From: Ardenticatenaceae bacterium
GTDB taxonomy: Bacteria > Chloroflexota > Anaerolineae > Promineifilales > Promineifilaceae
Direction of reading: 5' to 3'
Length of the DNA: 64,000 bases
Assembly: GCA_020634245.1 (NCBI GenBank)
Contig: JACKCC010000015.1
Location: 1 to 64,000 of the forward strand
Below the pieces are notes generated by a model that saw only the letters and a list, made by a program, of their open reading frames with translations, ran no database searches and was not told the origin of the DNA. The translations under genes were made by a program, and so were the position numbers. Position 1 is the first letter of the stretch; every line of letters starts with the position of its first letter. Below, in pieces: positions 26,357-34,777 of the stretch.

Positions 26357-28369
26357 ATGCGTATCTCGAAAATAAAAATCCAAAATTTCCGCAATTTCAA
26401 AGATTTAGAAGTTCCTTTGAGTGATAAAGTTGTGGTACTCGGGGAAAATGCCGTAGGTAAAACTAATTTCATTGATGCTTTGCGCCTTGTTTTAGATCGT
26501 TCGTTCCGTCCTCAACTTGGTGAGAGTGATTTTCACAATAATGCCTCAGTTCCAAAATTTCGCGGAACGATCATTCAGGTTGATGTATTTTTTGAAGATT
26601 TCACCTCAGAACAAGATAAGGACTTCTTAGCTGTTTTACAAGGTGATTGTTTTTGTCAAGATAATCCTCCCGTTGCCCAAATTTCCTTTCAGTACCGCCC
26701 CAAAACCATATATTTAGATGATTTAGATTCTGCAACAAGCCCAGAATATTATGAGTCAGTCTGGTACGGTGGAGGAAATCTAGAAAAGACAAAAATTGCG
26801 ATTAAGTTTCGTGAACGTGTTGACCTCAGGGTTGTAAAAGCTCTGAGGGATATTGATGGTGATTTGAATTCATGGCAAAGATCTCCTCTTCGTAAGCTGA
26901 CAAAAACCATGAACTTAGCTAGTCAACCGAAATTTCAAGATGTTGCCCAACGGGTACAAAGAGCAACAAATGAACTCCGCAAAATCGAGCCCATCCGTGA
27001 GTTGCAAGAAAAAGTACAAACCCGTTTGGTAAATATGATTGAAGGAGTTCATGCCTTTGATCCAAAGATTGGTATGTTACCTACCAATCCAGATGAACTT
27101 CAAAAATATTTAACTTTTCTAGTTGAGAACGATTTGTCTTTGGATCGCACTAGTTTAGGATTAGCAAATATTTTGTACCTGACATTGCTTATGGTTGAAA
27201 TTGAGTTATTGCGGGAATCAGGAGGTGAAGATACTCCGTATCAATACACCATATTGTCAATTGACGAACCAGAGGCACATCTTCACCCACATTTACAACG
27301 TTTAGTTTTTCGGGATTTTTTGAAAAGCAATCTGCCAGTCATTTTGTCTACACACTCTCCAAACATTGTTAGCATTGCCGAACCGGATTGGTTTGTCCTT
27401 TTGTCAAAAAAAGATGGCGAGACAAAAGGGATATCCACGGCTAATTTGACCACGTTGTCAGATGATGTGAAACGTGATTTATCAAGATATCTAGATGTAA
27501 ATCGCGGTGAGACTGTTTTCGCAAAAGGCGTTATTTTGGTAGAGGGAGATGCGGAGGGTTTTCTGATCCCTGAATTTGCAAAAAAGATGCGAGATGCAAA
27601 GTTTATCAATAACACATTGGATGGCGCAGGTATCAGTGTTGTCAATGTATCCGGTACAGATTTCACTCCTTACATACGCTTCTTTGGTCCAGAAGGATTA
27701 AGCTTGCCATTGGCTGTAATTACGGATGGGGACAGGTTTGTTGGATTAAGTCGAAAAGTGAAAGGACTCTTGAATAGCGATCAGCTTGATGACGATCAGA
27801 AACAAGAATTACAACTATCACTCAATGAATCTGATATTCATGGTTTGCGAGATATTCTGGAAAATCGCGGTATTTTTTATTATGAAGGCTTAGAACGTGG
27901 TGTGAAAATAGTTGAAATAATTGCTCCACACGATGCAAAAACAAACGATCTTCTGCCTGAATTGCTAAATAATTACGATCAAGGAAATTGGGATGAATTG
28001 CGGAAAGGATTGCAACACCCGAATATTGGCATTTTTGTCAACGATTGGACTTTGGAGGATGAATTAGTTAGCGTAGGCTATATGCAAGAATTGTTGGATG
28101 TTTATCGAGAATTAGGCGCTTCGGATGTACAAGTTGAAAATATGCGCAAAGAATTAGACAAGGGTTTGATTCCCAAGGTTATTAAGCGTATCGAAACATC
28201 AGGCAAGGGAAAAGGACGTTTTGCGCAACGGCTGGCGGATAGATTAGATGTAGATCGCATACCTATTTATATTCAGGAAGCAATTCAGCACGTTATTTTA
28301 CGAGTGCCACAGATTTCTAAGCCAGTTAGCGTTCAACTTTATACAGACATTAATGATGAAGAGGAATAA
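26357..28369 (+). CDS. gajA: GajA-like OLD-family nuclease (Gabija defence)
   Basis: A 670-residue protein. Residues 1-360 are an SMC-like ATPase: Walker A GENAVGKTN (29-37), SIDEPEAHLHPH (Walker B, 301-312) and STHSPN. Residues about 385-560 are a TOPRIM domain: VILVEGDAEG (Glu near 395) and AVITDGDRF (DxD near 457). This is the class 2 OLD layout, and the next gene is a UvrD-like helicase, which together define Gabija. Gabija nucleases nick phage DNA and are held in check by nucleotides. It is somewhat longer than the founding Bacillus protein as I recall it. Composition is AT-rich and the local octamer is absent, suggesting transfer. Confidence 0.88.
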   Translation: MRISKIKIQNFRNFKDLEVPLSDKVVVLGENAVGKTNFIDALRLVLDRSFRPQLGESDFHNNASVPKFRGTIIQVDVFFEDFTSEQDKDFLAVLQGDCFCQDNPPVAQISFQYRPKTIYLDDLDSATSPEYYESVWYGGGNLEKTKIAIKFRERVDLRVVKALRDIDGDLNSWQRSPLRKLTKTMNLASQPKFQDVAQRVQRATNELRKIEPIRELQEKVQTRLVNMIEGVHAFDPKIGMLPTNPDELQKYLTFLVENDLSLDRTSLGLANILYLTLLMVEIELLRESGGEDTPYQYTILSIDEPEAHLHPHLQRLVFRDFLKSNLPVILSTHSPNIVSIAEPDWFVLLSKKDGETKGISTANLTTLSDDVKRDLSRYLDVNRGETVFAKGVILVEGDAEGFLIPEFAKKMRDAKFINNTLDGAGISVVNVSGTDFTPYIRFFGPEGLSLPLAVITDGDRFVGLSRKVKGLLNSDQLDDDQKQELQLSLNESDIHGLRDILENRGIFYYEGLERGVKIVEIIAPHDAKTNDLLPELLNNYDQGNWDELRKGLQHPNIGIFVNDWTLEDELVSVGYMQELLDVYRELGASDVQVENMRKELDKGLIPKVIKRIETSGKGKGRFAQRLADRLDVDRIPIYIQEAIQHVILRVPQISKPVSVQLYTDINDEEE

Positions 28370-28371
28370 TT

Positions 28372-30222
28372 GTGTCTGAATATTGGCGAAGAGTACAAGA
28401 TTTCCAAACCGATACCGAGCAACAAATTGTTTTTGATGAAGATGTAAGCCGGGTTGTAATTGCAGGGCCAGGCTCTGGGAAGACATACCTTTTAACAACG
28501 AAAGTCGCCAAGTTATTGCATACAAGTATTGTTAATCTGCCTCACCGTATCGCTTGTTTAACCTACTCGAATTTCTTGGCAAATCAGTTACGGGAAGATT
28601 TACAAACTCTTCAAGTCTTGGATGATGAAAGAATATTTGTTGGCACTGTGCATAGTTTTTGTATTGCTGAAGTCATTTTGCCATTTCAGAAGCTATACCA
28701 GTTGAGAGTACCAGATATACTGCGTATAGCAAGCTGGGAGGAAATGATTTGGGCGACAAAGCAAGCATTGATAGTACAAAATCTTAATCCTCCAGACAGG
28801 AACAAGTTGGAAGATTTAACAAGAAAGCTAAGCAATTACCGCCGACTCTATTGGGATACTAACAGAAAGGATTTCCCTGAGAATTCCATCTCCATTTCAC
28901 AACTTTTCCCTAAATTAAATTGGGCGCAATTGGCAGAAGATTACTCGAATTTTTTGTGGGGTGAGGAGAATCCATCTGTTGATTTTGTGCATCTTGAGAT
29001 TGAGGCACTCAAAACCATCCAATCGCACAAGCTTGTTCAGCAATCTCTGGCTGCCCGATTCCCATGGTGGGTCATAGACGAATATCAAGACCTGGGTCAA
29101 CCCTTTCATCAAATGATGTTGTGCTTACTCCAAAATACTGAAATGCAGTTGTTGGCAATTGGCGATCCAGATCAATGCATTTACGAAGAATTACAAGGTA
29201 GTAAACCAGAACTAATTTATGAATTATCAAAAGTCATTCAGGCGCATGGTGGATCTGATTTGATTACTTTGAAAACAAACTATCGTTCTATTCAGGATAT
29301 TATAGATTTGTCGGAGGTCGTATTGGGAGAAGAACGAGGCTATCTTGCTAATGCTTCAATAGATGCGATTCAACCTACATGCATTTCTTATCATATGTCT
29401 CGTCCATCTTTCCAATCAAAATTGATAAGAAAATTATTGAATGAATTGACTCAAGATAAAGGTTTGCAATTGGATCAGATAGCCATCCTACATCCTTTTC
29501 GTAATGGTGTTGCTTCACTTAACGAAATATCTTATATGCTTGATGGCAGAAATTGGGCGAATATGCTCGATAAAGATCCAGATTACAATGACCGTCGTGT
29601 CAAGCTTGTTGAGTGGGTTGAGCAACTAGCACAATGGTGTGCAAAAGAACACATTAGTTCAAGGCCATATTTTACTGATTTATTACCTGTCTGGATTGAG
29701 TTGCTTGAAAATCACCAAGGTTATTCGCTTTTAGAAGAACGTTTTAGGCAGGAAAAATATTTGTTTGAAGGCCTTTGGAATCTTCGTGATGAAACAATGA
29801 ATTTGAGAGAATGGCTTGAGTCGCTTAGAGAAAACCTCAAACTAGATCCTATTATTAAAAGCTACGAAGTGATTCGGCCAGATGATGCCAAAGAATTCTT
29901 CCATTTGTGTGACGTAGTACAAACGGGGAGACGTTTACCTAATTGGGATGTTGCGCGTTTTGCTAAATCTGGAAAAAGGATTCAATTAACCACCTTACAC
30001 AGCAGTAAGGGAGCGCAGTTTGAGGCAGTCATTTTAGCTGGTTTTGACAGAATTGGTTTTGGCGAACGGAAGTATTCCCCAGAAGCCCTTGATAAGCGAC
30101 TTGCTTATGTTGGTGTAACTCGCGCAAAAAAATACCTTTACCTTCTTCATAGCGATCAAGGGGCGCATTTTGTATCAAGAGTAACTGAGGCTTCCACAGG
30201 ACCTTTCCAAACTCATAAATAA
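28372..30222 (+). CDS. gajB: GajB-like UvrD-family helicase (Gabija defence), C-terminus altered by IS insertion
   Basis: A 616-residue superfamily 1A helicase starting at a GTG two bases after the gajA stop, with GAGG upstream. Walker A AGPGSGKTY (31-39), motif Ia CLTYSN, motif II VIDEYQD (234-240), motif III GDPDQCIYEELQG, motif V TLHSSKGAQFE and motif VI YVGVTRAKK are all present. An ISAs1 element entered after Ser608, so the last eight residues are read from the IS end. The original 17-residue tail lies beyond the element. All helicase motifs lie before the insertion, so activity may survive. Confidence 0.9.
   Translation: MSEYWRRVQDFQTDTEQQIVFDEDVSRVVIAGPGSGKTYLLTTKVAKLLHTSIVNLPHRIACLTYSNFLANQLREDLQTLQVLDDERIFVGTVHSFCIAEVILPFQKLYQLRVPDILRIASWEEMIWATKQALIVQNLNPPDRNKLEDLTRKLSNYRRLYWDTNRKDFPENSISISQLFPKLNWAQLAEDYSNFLWGEENPSVDFVHLEIEALKTIQSHKLVQQSLAARFPWWVIDEYQDLGQPFHQMMLCLLQNTEMQLLAIGDPDQCIYEELQGSKPELIYELSKVIQAHGGSDLITLKTNYRSIQDIIDLSEVVLGEERGYLANASIDAIQPTCISYHMSRPSFQSKLIRKLLNELTQDKGLQLDQIAILHPFRNGVASLNEISYMLDGRNWANMLDKDPDYNDRRVKLVEWVEQLAQWCAKEHISSRPYFTDLLPVWIELLENHQGYSLLEERFRQEKYLFEGLWNLRDETMNLREWLESLRENLKLDPIIKSYEVIRPDDAKEFFHLCDVVQTGRRLPNWDVARFAKSGKRIQLTTLHSSKGAQFEAVILAGFDRIGFGERKYSPEALDKRLAYVGVTRAKKYLYLLHSDQGAHFVSRVTEASTGPFQTHK
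30187..30196. repeat. Left target-site duplication of the first ISAs1 element
   Basis: GAGGCTTCCA here is repeated exactly at 31490-31499 on the other side of the element. Confidence 0.9.
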
Positions 30223-31489
30223 TTGTAAAGGGCGAAATTGATCTTGGCATTGGCCATACGCAACATGGTTGGCAGATTTGTGAAGCCAAGCTTGCCAGCT
30301 AACCCGACAATGAAGTTGTTAATTGTAGCCACTACGCTGGCTTGTGGTGTTCCTGACATCCTGGTTGCATCTTCCTTGAGCGTGACATCGCGACGGTAAT
30401 GTAACCCATTTTCAATGCCCCAGTGATGGCGTGTCCACGCTAACAAACAGGACGCATCGGCACGTTCCTGGGGAACGCTAGTAATGCCATAAACAACTTC
30501 GTAGGTACATTTGCCAGTGGAGAGTTTTGTCACTTTTCTCTCCAGCTTGAAAACCTGACGCAATCCAGGCCAGTTGATAAAGCGGGTGTCATCGCTCATT
30601 ACCGTGATAGTTCGCTGCTCCAAACGACCATGCGTTTTATTTGTCGCTTGGGCAATACCTTGGGGCAGCGGTGGCGTGTGCCATCCTTTCTCTTTGCGCG
30701 GCGGCACAAAGAATTGCTCGACATCCCCTAGCAAACGGGGCTGGTTGCTTTTGACAAACCAAAGATAATCGCCACCCTGAGCCATAATCTGCACCGACAA
30801 CTTCCGTTGAGCGAACATAGCATCTCCAGAGACAACCCGCCCTCTCAAGTCGAGTTGGTGCAGCAATTTGGGCGCAGCCTTGATTTCGTTTTCCTTTGCC
30901 TTCTTATCAACCTCTACTTGAGCCAAAACAATCCCTTCTTCCGGCAAGTAGGCGGCCAATAGATGAACGCCCTGTGTTTTTCCCGCAGGAATTGTGCCGC
31001 GCAAAGTCTTGCCATCCATCGTAATGAGGACGCTTTGCTGTCCGCCATAGTTCAGATGCAAGAATTGGCGGAATATCCGATGCAATTCATCCGCTGATAT
31101 GACTTCATCCAGAACGCGTCGGATCGTGTTCAAGGATGGGGCCGTAAATCGTGTCGTTGGCAATACCGCAACCAAAAGCGAGCGGCGTAAGCGAATCCAA
31201 GCGGTAATGCCAGTCGGCGTATGCTCACCGGATAATCGGGCTAACAAGATGGCTGACAATAAAAATGGCAATGGGTATAGTTTCCCCTGCGCTTTTCGCG
31301 TGTCTGGGATCTGTTGGAACAATTCAAAAAGGCCACCCAGGTCAAAAACGACGTTTTCTAATTGTTCGTTTGTAAATGTGATATGCTTCGTAATGAACCT
31401 CTTTTGTTTACTTGGTGGTCTTGGAAAATCTCAAGTGTAACAAAATGAGGTTCTTCTAGTTATTTTCTTATGAGTTTGGAAAAGTCCTG
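30197..31489 (-). mobile_element. ISAs1-family insertion sequence inserted in gajB
   Basis: A 1293-bp element with 22-bp terminal inverted repeats (30197-30218 and 31468-31489) that differ at one position, beginning CAGGACCTTTCC on one side and CAGGACTTTTCC on the other. It is flanked by a perfect 10-bp direct repeat. It carries one transposase gene on the minus strand. The near-perfect ends and duplication indicate a recent insertion. Confidence 0.93.
30213..31322 (-). CDS. ISAs1-family transposase
   Basis: At least 369 residues with the family pattern: ITMDGKTLRGTI (first Asp), GRVVSGDAMFAQ (second Asp), DYLWFVKSNQP and HHWGIENGLHYRRDV (Glu). The stop codon lies inside the left inverted repeat. 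No ATG or GTG opens the frame: it continues upstream to a stop near 31436 and codes a plausible N-terminal segment (TFTNEQLENVVFDLGGLFEL). The nearest usual start is a TTG at 31322. Either translation starts at TTG or a rarer codon, or the true start has been lost. Confidence 0.88.
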   Translation of the reverse strand: MFQQIPDTRKAQGKLYPLPFLLSAILLARLSGEHTPTGITAWIRLRRSLLVAVLPTTRFTAPSLNTIRRVLDEVISADELHRIFRQFLHLNYGGQQSVLITMDGKTLRGTIPAGKTQGVHLLAAYLPEEGIVLAQVEVDKKAKENEIKAAPKLLHQLDLRGRVVSGDAMFAQRKLSVQIMAQGGDYLWFVKSNQPRLLGDVEQFFVPPRKEKGWHTPPLPQGIAQATNKTHGRLEQRTITVMSDDTRFINWPGLRQVFKLERKVTKLSTGKCTYEVVYGITSVPQERADASCLLAWTRHHWGIENGLHYRRDVTLKEDATRMSGTPQASVVATINNFIVGLAGKLGFTNLPTMLRMANAKINFALYNYL

Positions 31490-31552
31490 GAGGCTTCCAA
31501 TGAAATCGTTGAGCTTGTTGAGTATGATGGGAGGAATTTAAATCGCAATTAG
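31490..31552 (+). pseudogene. gajB: Displaced 3' end of gajB
   Basis: Right target duplication (31490-31499) plus 53 further bases. Joining gajB up to the duplication with this segment restores an open frame from Ser608 into NEIVELVEYDGRNLNRN and a TAG at 31550-31552, predicting a 625-residue ancestral protein. This follows directly from removing the element and one duplication copy. Confidence 0.85.
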
Positions 31553-31934
31553 TGCAGGTGTTGCAATAACTTTATGATTGCTTTCCTCGCCCAAATTTTC
31601 ATAAATTAACCGATCGGTTGATACACGGCCGTTAACCGCCAACTCCACAATCCACCATCCGCGTCCAAAAGTTCCGTTTCCAAGCCATTTTTCTCTCTAT
31701 CAACCTACCTTCATCCTTCTTAGATCCTTCTTACATCCTACTTATCCCGTTCATCCCCCAAAACCGCCTTTGCTGCGAGAGTTTACCCCTCCCATTTCCC
31801 CGCCTATCAACCGATCGGTTGATACACGGCCGTTAACCGGCTGACTCCACAATCCACCATCCGCTTCTCATTTTTCCACCGAACGATGGGACACAGGGAA
31901 CGGCCGTTGCGCTATCCTACAACCATCACACAAA
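31553..31934. repeat. Non-coding stretch with a pair of direct repeats holding a palindrome
   Basis: No gene is seen. A unit of about 55 bases occurs at 31608-31662 and 31809-31864: AACCGATCGGTTGATACACG, then the octamer, TTAACCG and ACTCCACAATCCACCATCCGC. The second copy is preceded by TC, giving the perfect 16-bp palindrome TCAACCGATCGGTTGA. The bases between the copies are pyrimidine-rich. The palindrome resembles a TetR-type operator, but no TetR gene is nearby. Confidence 0.65.
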
Positions 31935-31999
31935 AAACCTGACAGGTCTTTAACAGGTAGTTCGCCAAGCATAATAGCTGGTTGAGACCTGTCAGGTTT
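31935..31999. repeat. Inverted repeat upstream of DUF2306 gene
   Basis: AAACCTGACAGGTCT (31935-31949) and its exact complement (31985-31999) form a 15-bp stem around a 35-base loop, ending 19 bases before the start codon. Confidence 0.75.
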
Positions 32000-32018
32000 G
32001 GAACACCGGAGGTTTCAC

Positions 32019-32486
32019 ATGAGTACATTAGGCTGGATTCATACCATATTTGGATTAGTGGCATTGGCGGCGGGAACGGCCGTGCTTTTCATGCGCAAAG
32101 GTGGCCGTTGGCACCGCATCCTGGGGCATGTTTATTTGACCAACATGGTGGCCCTCAACGTGTCGGCACTGTTTATTTATCGGTTGTACGGCCGTTTCGG
32201 CCCCTTTCACTGGATGGCGCTGGGCAGTTTATTGACCTTAATTGCCGGCATGATTCCCGTCTTCACCCGGCGGCCTAAAGGGCGCTGGCTGGAACGCCAC
32301 GCCGCCTTTATCAACGGCTCCTACGTGGGGCTGGTCGCCGCCACCACCGCCGAAATCACCAGCCGCATCCCTGGCACGGAAGAGATGTTTGGTCTGGTCG
32401 TCGGCGGCACCAGCGCCCTGGTCATCGGCATCGGCGCTGTTTTAATTCAGCGAACCTTACCGCAAAGCCTGCGACGCTCAGCTTAA
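32019..32486 (+). CDS. DUF2306 membrane protein
   Basis: A 155-residue protein with four predicted membrane helices. HTIFGLVALAAGTAVLFMRKGG then WHRILGHVYLTNMVALNVSA is the typical DUF2306 opening, with conserved His residues in the first two helices. The ATG at 32019 has GGAGG seven bases upstream; an upstream in-frame ATG lacks this. The function of the family is unknown. Confidence 0.82.
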   Translation: MSTLGWIHTIFGLVALAAGTAVLFMRKGGRWHRILGHVYLTNMVALNVSALFIYRLYGRFGPFHWMALGSLLTLIAGMIPVFTRRPKGRWLERHAAFINGSYVGLVAATTAEITSRIPGTEEMFGLVVGGTSALVIGIGAVLIQRTLPQSLRRSA

Positions 32487-32488
32487 AC

Positions 32489-32520
32489 ACGTGACACTTG
32501 ACACCTGGCACTTGACACTT
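32489..32520. repeat. Short-period spacer repeat (gtgtcaag type)
   Basis: Tandem degenerate units of ACACTTG/GGCACTTG follow the DUF2306 stop. Same word family as 237-269 and 15294-15329. Confidence 0.6.
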
Positions 32521-32522
32521 TT

Positions 32523-32783
32523 TCACAACTCAAACCGCGCCCGAAAATCCTCCACCGCATCCGGCAGCGCCGCAATGACTTCCTAGCCGTGCGCCAGTCC
32601 AAAATCCAGCGTCAGGTGCTGCAAAGCCAGCCAGCGGTCATCCGGGCGTGATTCTGGCGGTGGGATGGGGATTTGCCCATACGCTGCTAACTGGGCTTGA
32701 TGGACGGCCAATTGATTGCCCACCACCCGCAGCAAATCGGTCCGCGGCATCTCCATGGGGTGCAATATAGTAGCGAATATCAT
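32523..32783 (-). pseudogene. Unrecognised small gene broken by an in-frame amber codon
   Basis: An open frame starts at the ATG at 32783 and codes 66 residues (MIFATILHPMEMPRTDLLRV ...), then meets TAG at 32583-32585. The same frame continues for 19 more codons (EVIAALPDAVEDFRARFEL) to a TGA at 32523-32525. The downstream part has good coding character, so it was probably one 86-residue reading frame where TAG replaced a Tyr codon. I recognise no family. Confidence 0.4.
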
Positions 32784-32897
32784 GGGTTTAAGCTGACGTT
32801 TGTCATGAAGGCTGAAATGGCAACGGCCGTTTTCCTATCCCGCAGCTTTCCTCTATAATCCCCACTTTAATTTGAATCACTCAAACAGGATTGTTAG

Positions 32898-33350
32898 ATG
32901 GAATTGTCTGCCTTCCCCCCGGAATTCGCCCAACGCATTCAAGCGTTGATGACGCATGGCGATTTGAAGCTGCCGCCGCCCATTTTTACCGAAATGCAGG
33001 CTGAGGTTATCGACCTCGATATAGTGGCCAAGACGTTGACCGTACGCTTCCCGGTGCAGGCGCGTTACCAAAACCCGATGGGCTACATGCAGGGCGGCAT
33101 GATTGCCGCGGCCATCGATAACGTCATCGGCCCCTTGAGCTTCATCGTCGCCGAGCCGAATGTTACCAAATCAATGGAAGTCCAATACCTGCGCCCCATT
33201 TCCGACAAAATCAAGCAAATCACCGTCGTTGCCGCATTTGCCGGACAGCAGGATCGTGAATTGACTTTTGTCGCCGACGTGCTGCGCGATGACGGCACCA
33301 GGCTGGCTCAGGCCCGGTCCACCAATGTCCTCTTGAAACGAAAATTCTAG
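32898..33350 (+). CDS. PaaI-type hotdog thioesterase
   Basis: A 150-residue hotdog-fold protein. NPMGYMQGGMIAAAIDNVIG (about residues 60-79) is the helix-bearing signature, where a G-G turn and an acidic residue (Asp) help polarise water on an acyl-CoA thioester. The second half, MEVQYLRPI...and a VADVLRDDGTRLAQARS strand pair, completes the fold. It probably hydrolyses an acyl-CoA. It stands alone. Confidence 0.87.
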   Translation: MELSAFPPEFAQRIQALMTHGDLKLPPPIFTEMQAEVIDLDIVAKTLTVRFPVQARYQNPMGYMQGGMIAAAIDNVIGPLSFIVAEPNVTKSMEVQYLRPISDKIKQITVVAAFAGQQDRELTFVADVLRDDGTRLAQARSTNVLLKRKF

Positions 33351-33388
33351 CAATAGACATTGTTGGAATTTACATTATGTTAAAAAAC

Positions 33389-33468
33389 ATCCGCAGATTT
33401 CGCAGATTGCACAGATTCTGTCACTTCGCTTGAGCTATTAATCTGCGAAATCGGTGAGATCTGTGGAT
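33389..33468. repeat. Imperfect inverted repeat (cgcagatt words)
   Basis: ATCCGCAGATTTCGCAGATT and, about 30 bases on, AATCTGCGAAATCGGTGAGA with CTGTGGAT form a long imperfect hairpin between the thioesterase and peptidase genes. Each arm itself repeats the word CGCAGATT/CACAGATT. Confidence 0.6.
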
Positions 33469-33516
33469 CAATTCTTATTTTCGATATTCTCTGTATAAGA
33501 TAAAAAGGAAGATTGA

Positions 33517-34749
33517 ATGACTACCCCTCTTCACACGCAATTTGAAGCATATTTGACCCAAAACTTACCCGACTACCTGGACATGCTGCGCCAAATGGTG
33601 GCCATTAACAGTTTTACCGCCAATCCGGCCGGTGTTGACGCCCTGGGACGGCTCACGGCCGAACTGTTTGCCCCACTGGGTTTTACGGCCGATTTTGTCC
33701 CCTCCGTTGATGCCGAATTTGGCCATCACCTGGTGCTGACCCGGCCGGGCAAATCTAGCCGCAAAATCGGCCTGATCTCCCATTTGGATACCGTTTTCCC
33801 GCCCGACGAAGAAATCCGCAACGATTTTCATTGGCGGGAGGAAGGCGACCGCATTTACGGCCCCGGCACGGAAGACATCAAGGGCGGCACGGTTCTGATT
33901 TACATGATGCTGGCCGCTTATCAGGCCATCGTGCCCGACGTATACGACGACGTGACCTGGATGGTCTTGCTGGATGCTTCGGAAGAACGCGACGGCGAGG
34001 ATTTTGGCCAGCTTTGCCAGGAACGACTGGGCGAGGATGCGCTGGCCGGCCTGATTTTCGAAAGTGGTAAGGTGGAAGGGCGGGATAACTGGGTCGTTGT
34101 GGCCCGCAAAGGTATGGCGATTTACCGGGTGACGGCGCGGGGCAAGGCGGCCCATGCCGGCAGCGCCCACGAGCAGGGCGCCAACGCCATCGTCCAACTG
34201 GCCGAGGCCATCCAACGCATCCACGGCTTTGTCGATTATGAGCGGGCGCTGACGTTTAACGTGGGGGCGATTCAGGGGGGTACGGTGACCAATCGCGTGC
34301 CCCATCTGGCCGTGGCCGAGTTAGAGATGCGGGCGTTTGACACCGAAGTTTACGATTCCGGTGTGGCGGCGATGATGGCTTTGCCGGAAATGGTTTCGGT
34401 ACGCAGCGCTGATGGCAGTTTTGCCTGCACGCTGGAAGTGGAACTCACGCGTAAAACCGCGCCCTGGCCGCGCAATGAAGGGACGGATGGCCTGCTGGCT
34501 GTCTGGCAGGCGGCGGCGGCCGAATTAGGTGTACGGGTTATCCCAGAAGAACGTGGTGGCCTGAGCGATGGCAATTATTTTTGGGATACCATTCCCACGC
34601 TGGACGGCCTGGGGGTTTCCGGAGCCAATGCCCACTGCTCGGAGCGGAGCGAGGACGGCAGTAAGGAGCAGGAGTTTTGTGAGGTGTCGTCGTTTGTGCC
34701 TAAGACGGTGTTGAATGTAACGGCCGTTCTCAAACTCTTGCAGGGGTGA
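33517..34749 (+). CDS. M20-family metallopeptidase (carboxypeptidase G2-like)
   Basis: A 410-residue protein. Zinc-site motifs in order: ISHLDTVFP (His, Asp), GPGTEDIKGG (bridging Asp), DASEERDG (general base Glu and ligand Glu), LIFESGK (ligand acid). The dimerisation domain lies at about 190-310 (RVTARGKAAHAGSAHEQGAN). The last ligand His is in GANAHCSER near residue 370. The layout matches glutamate carboxypeptidases of M20A. No signal peptide. The substrate is unknown. Confidence 0.9.
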   Translation: MTTPLHTQFEAYLTQNLPDYLDMLRQMVAINSFTANPAGVDALGRLTAELFAPLGFTADFVPSVDAEFGHHLVLTRPGKSSRKIGLISHLDTVFPPDEEIRNDFHWREEGDRIYGPGTEDIKGGTVLIYMMLAAYQAIVPDVYDDVTWMVLLDASEERDGEDFGQLCQERLGEDALAGLIFESGKVEGRDNWVVVARKGMAIYRVTARGKAAHAGSAHEQGANAIVQLAEAIQRIHGFVDYERALTFNVGAIQGGTVTNRVPHLAVAELEMRAFDTEVYDSGVAAMMALPEMVSVRSADGSFACTLEVELTRKTAPWPRNEGTDGLLAVWQAAAAELGVRVIPEERGGLSDGNYFWDTIPTLDGLGVSGANAHCSERSEDGSKEQEFCEVSSFVPKTVLNVTAVLKLLQG

Positions 34750-34774
34750 GGGGGTGAAAGGGTGAAGGGGTGAC
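34741..34774. repeat. Short-period spacer repeat (ggggtga type)
   Basis: Four units of GGGGTGA/AAGGGTGA run from the end of the peptidase gene to just before the next ATG. The purine-rich units may also serve as the ribosome site. Confidence 0.6.
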
Positions 34775-34777
34775 AAA

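Noticed and set aside
25589..26383. 264-codon minus-strand frame opposite the ABC-2 permease
   Set aside because: Low-complexity Gln/Arg/His-rich translation, typical of the reverse of a GC-rich membrane protein gene.
26357..28369. RecF or generic SMC ATPase
   Set aside because: A TOPRIM domain follows the ATPase and a UvrD-type helicase gene is directly downstream, which specifies Gabija.
33565..34305. 246-codon minus-strand frame opposite the M20 peptidase
   Set aside because: The plus-strand gene has a full zinc-site pattern; the minus frame has no family resemblance.
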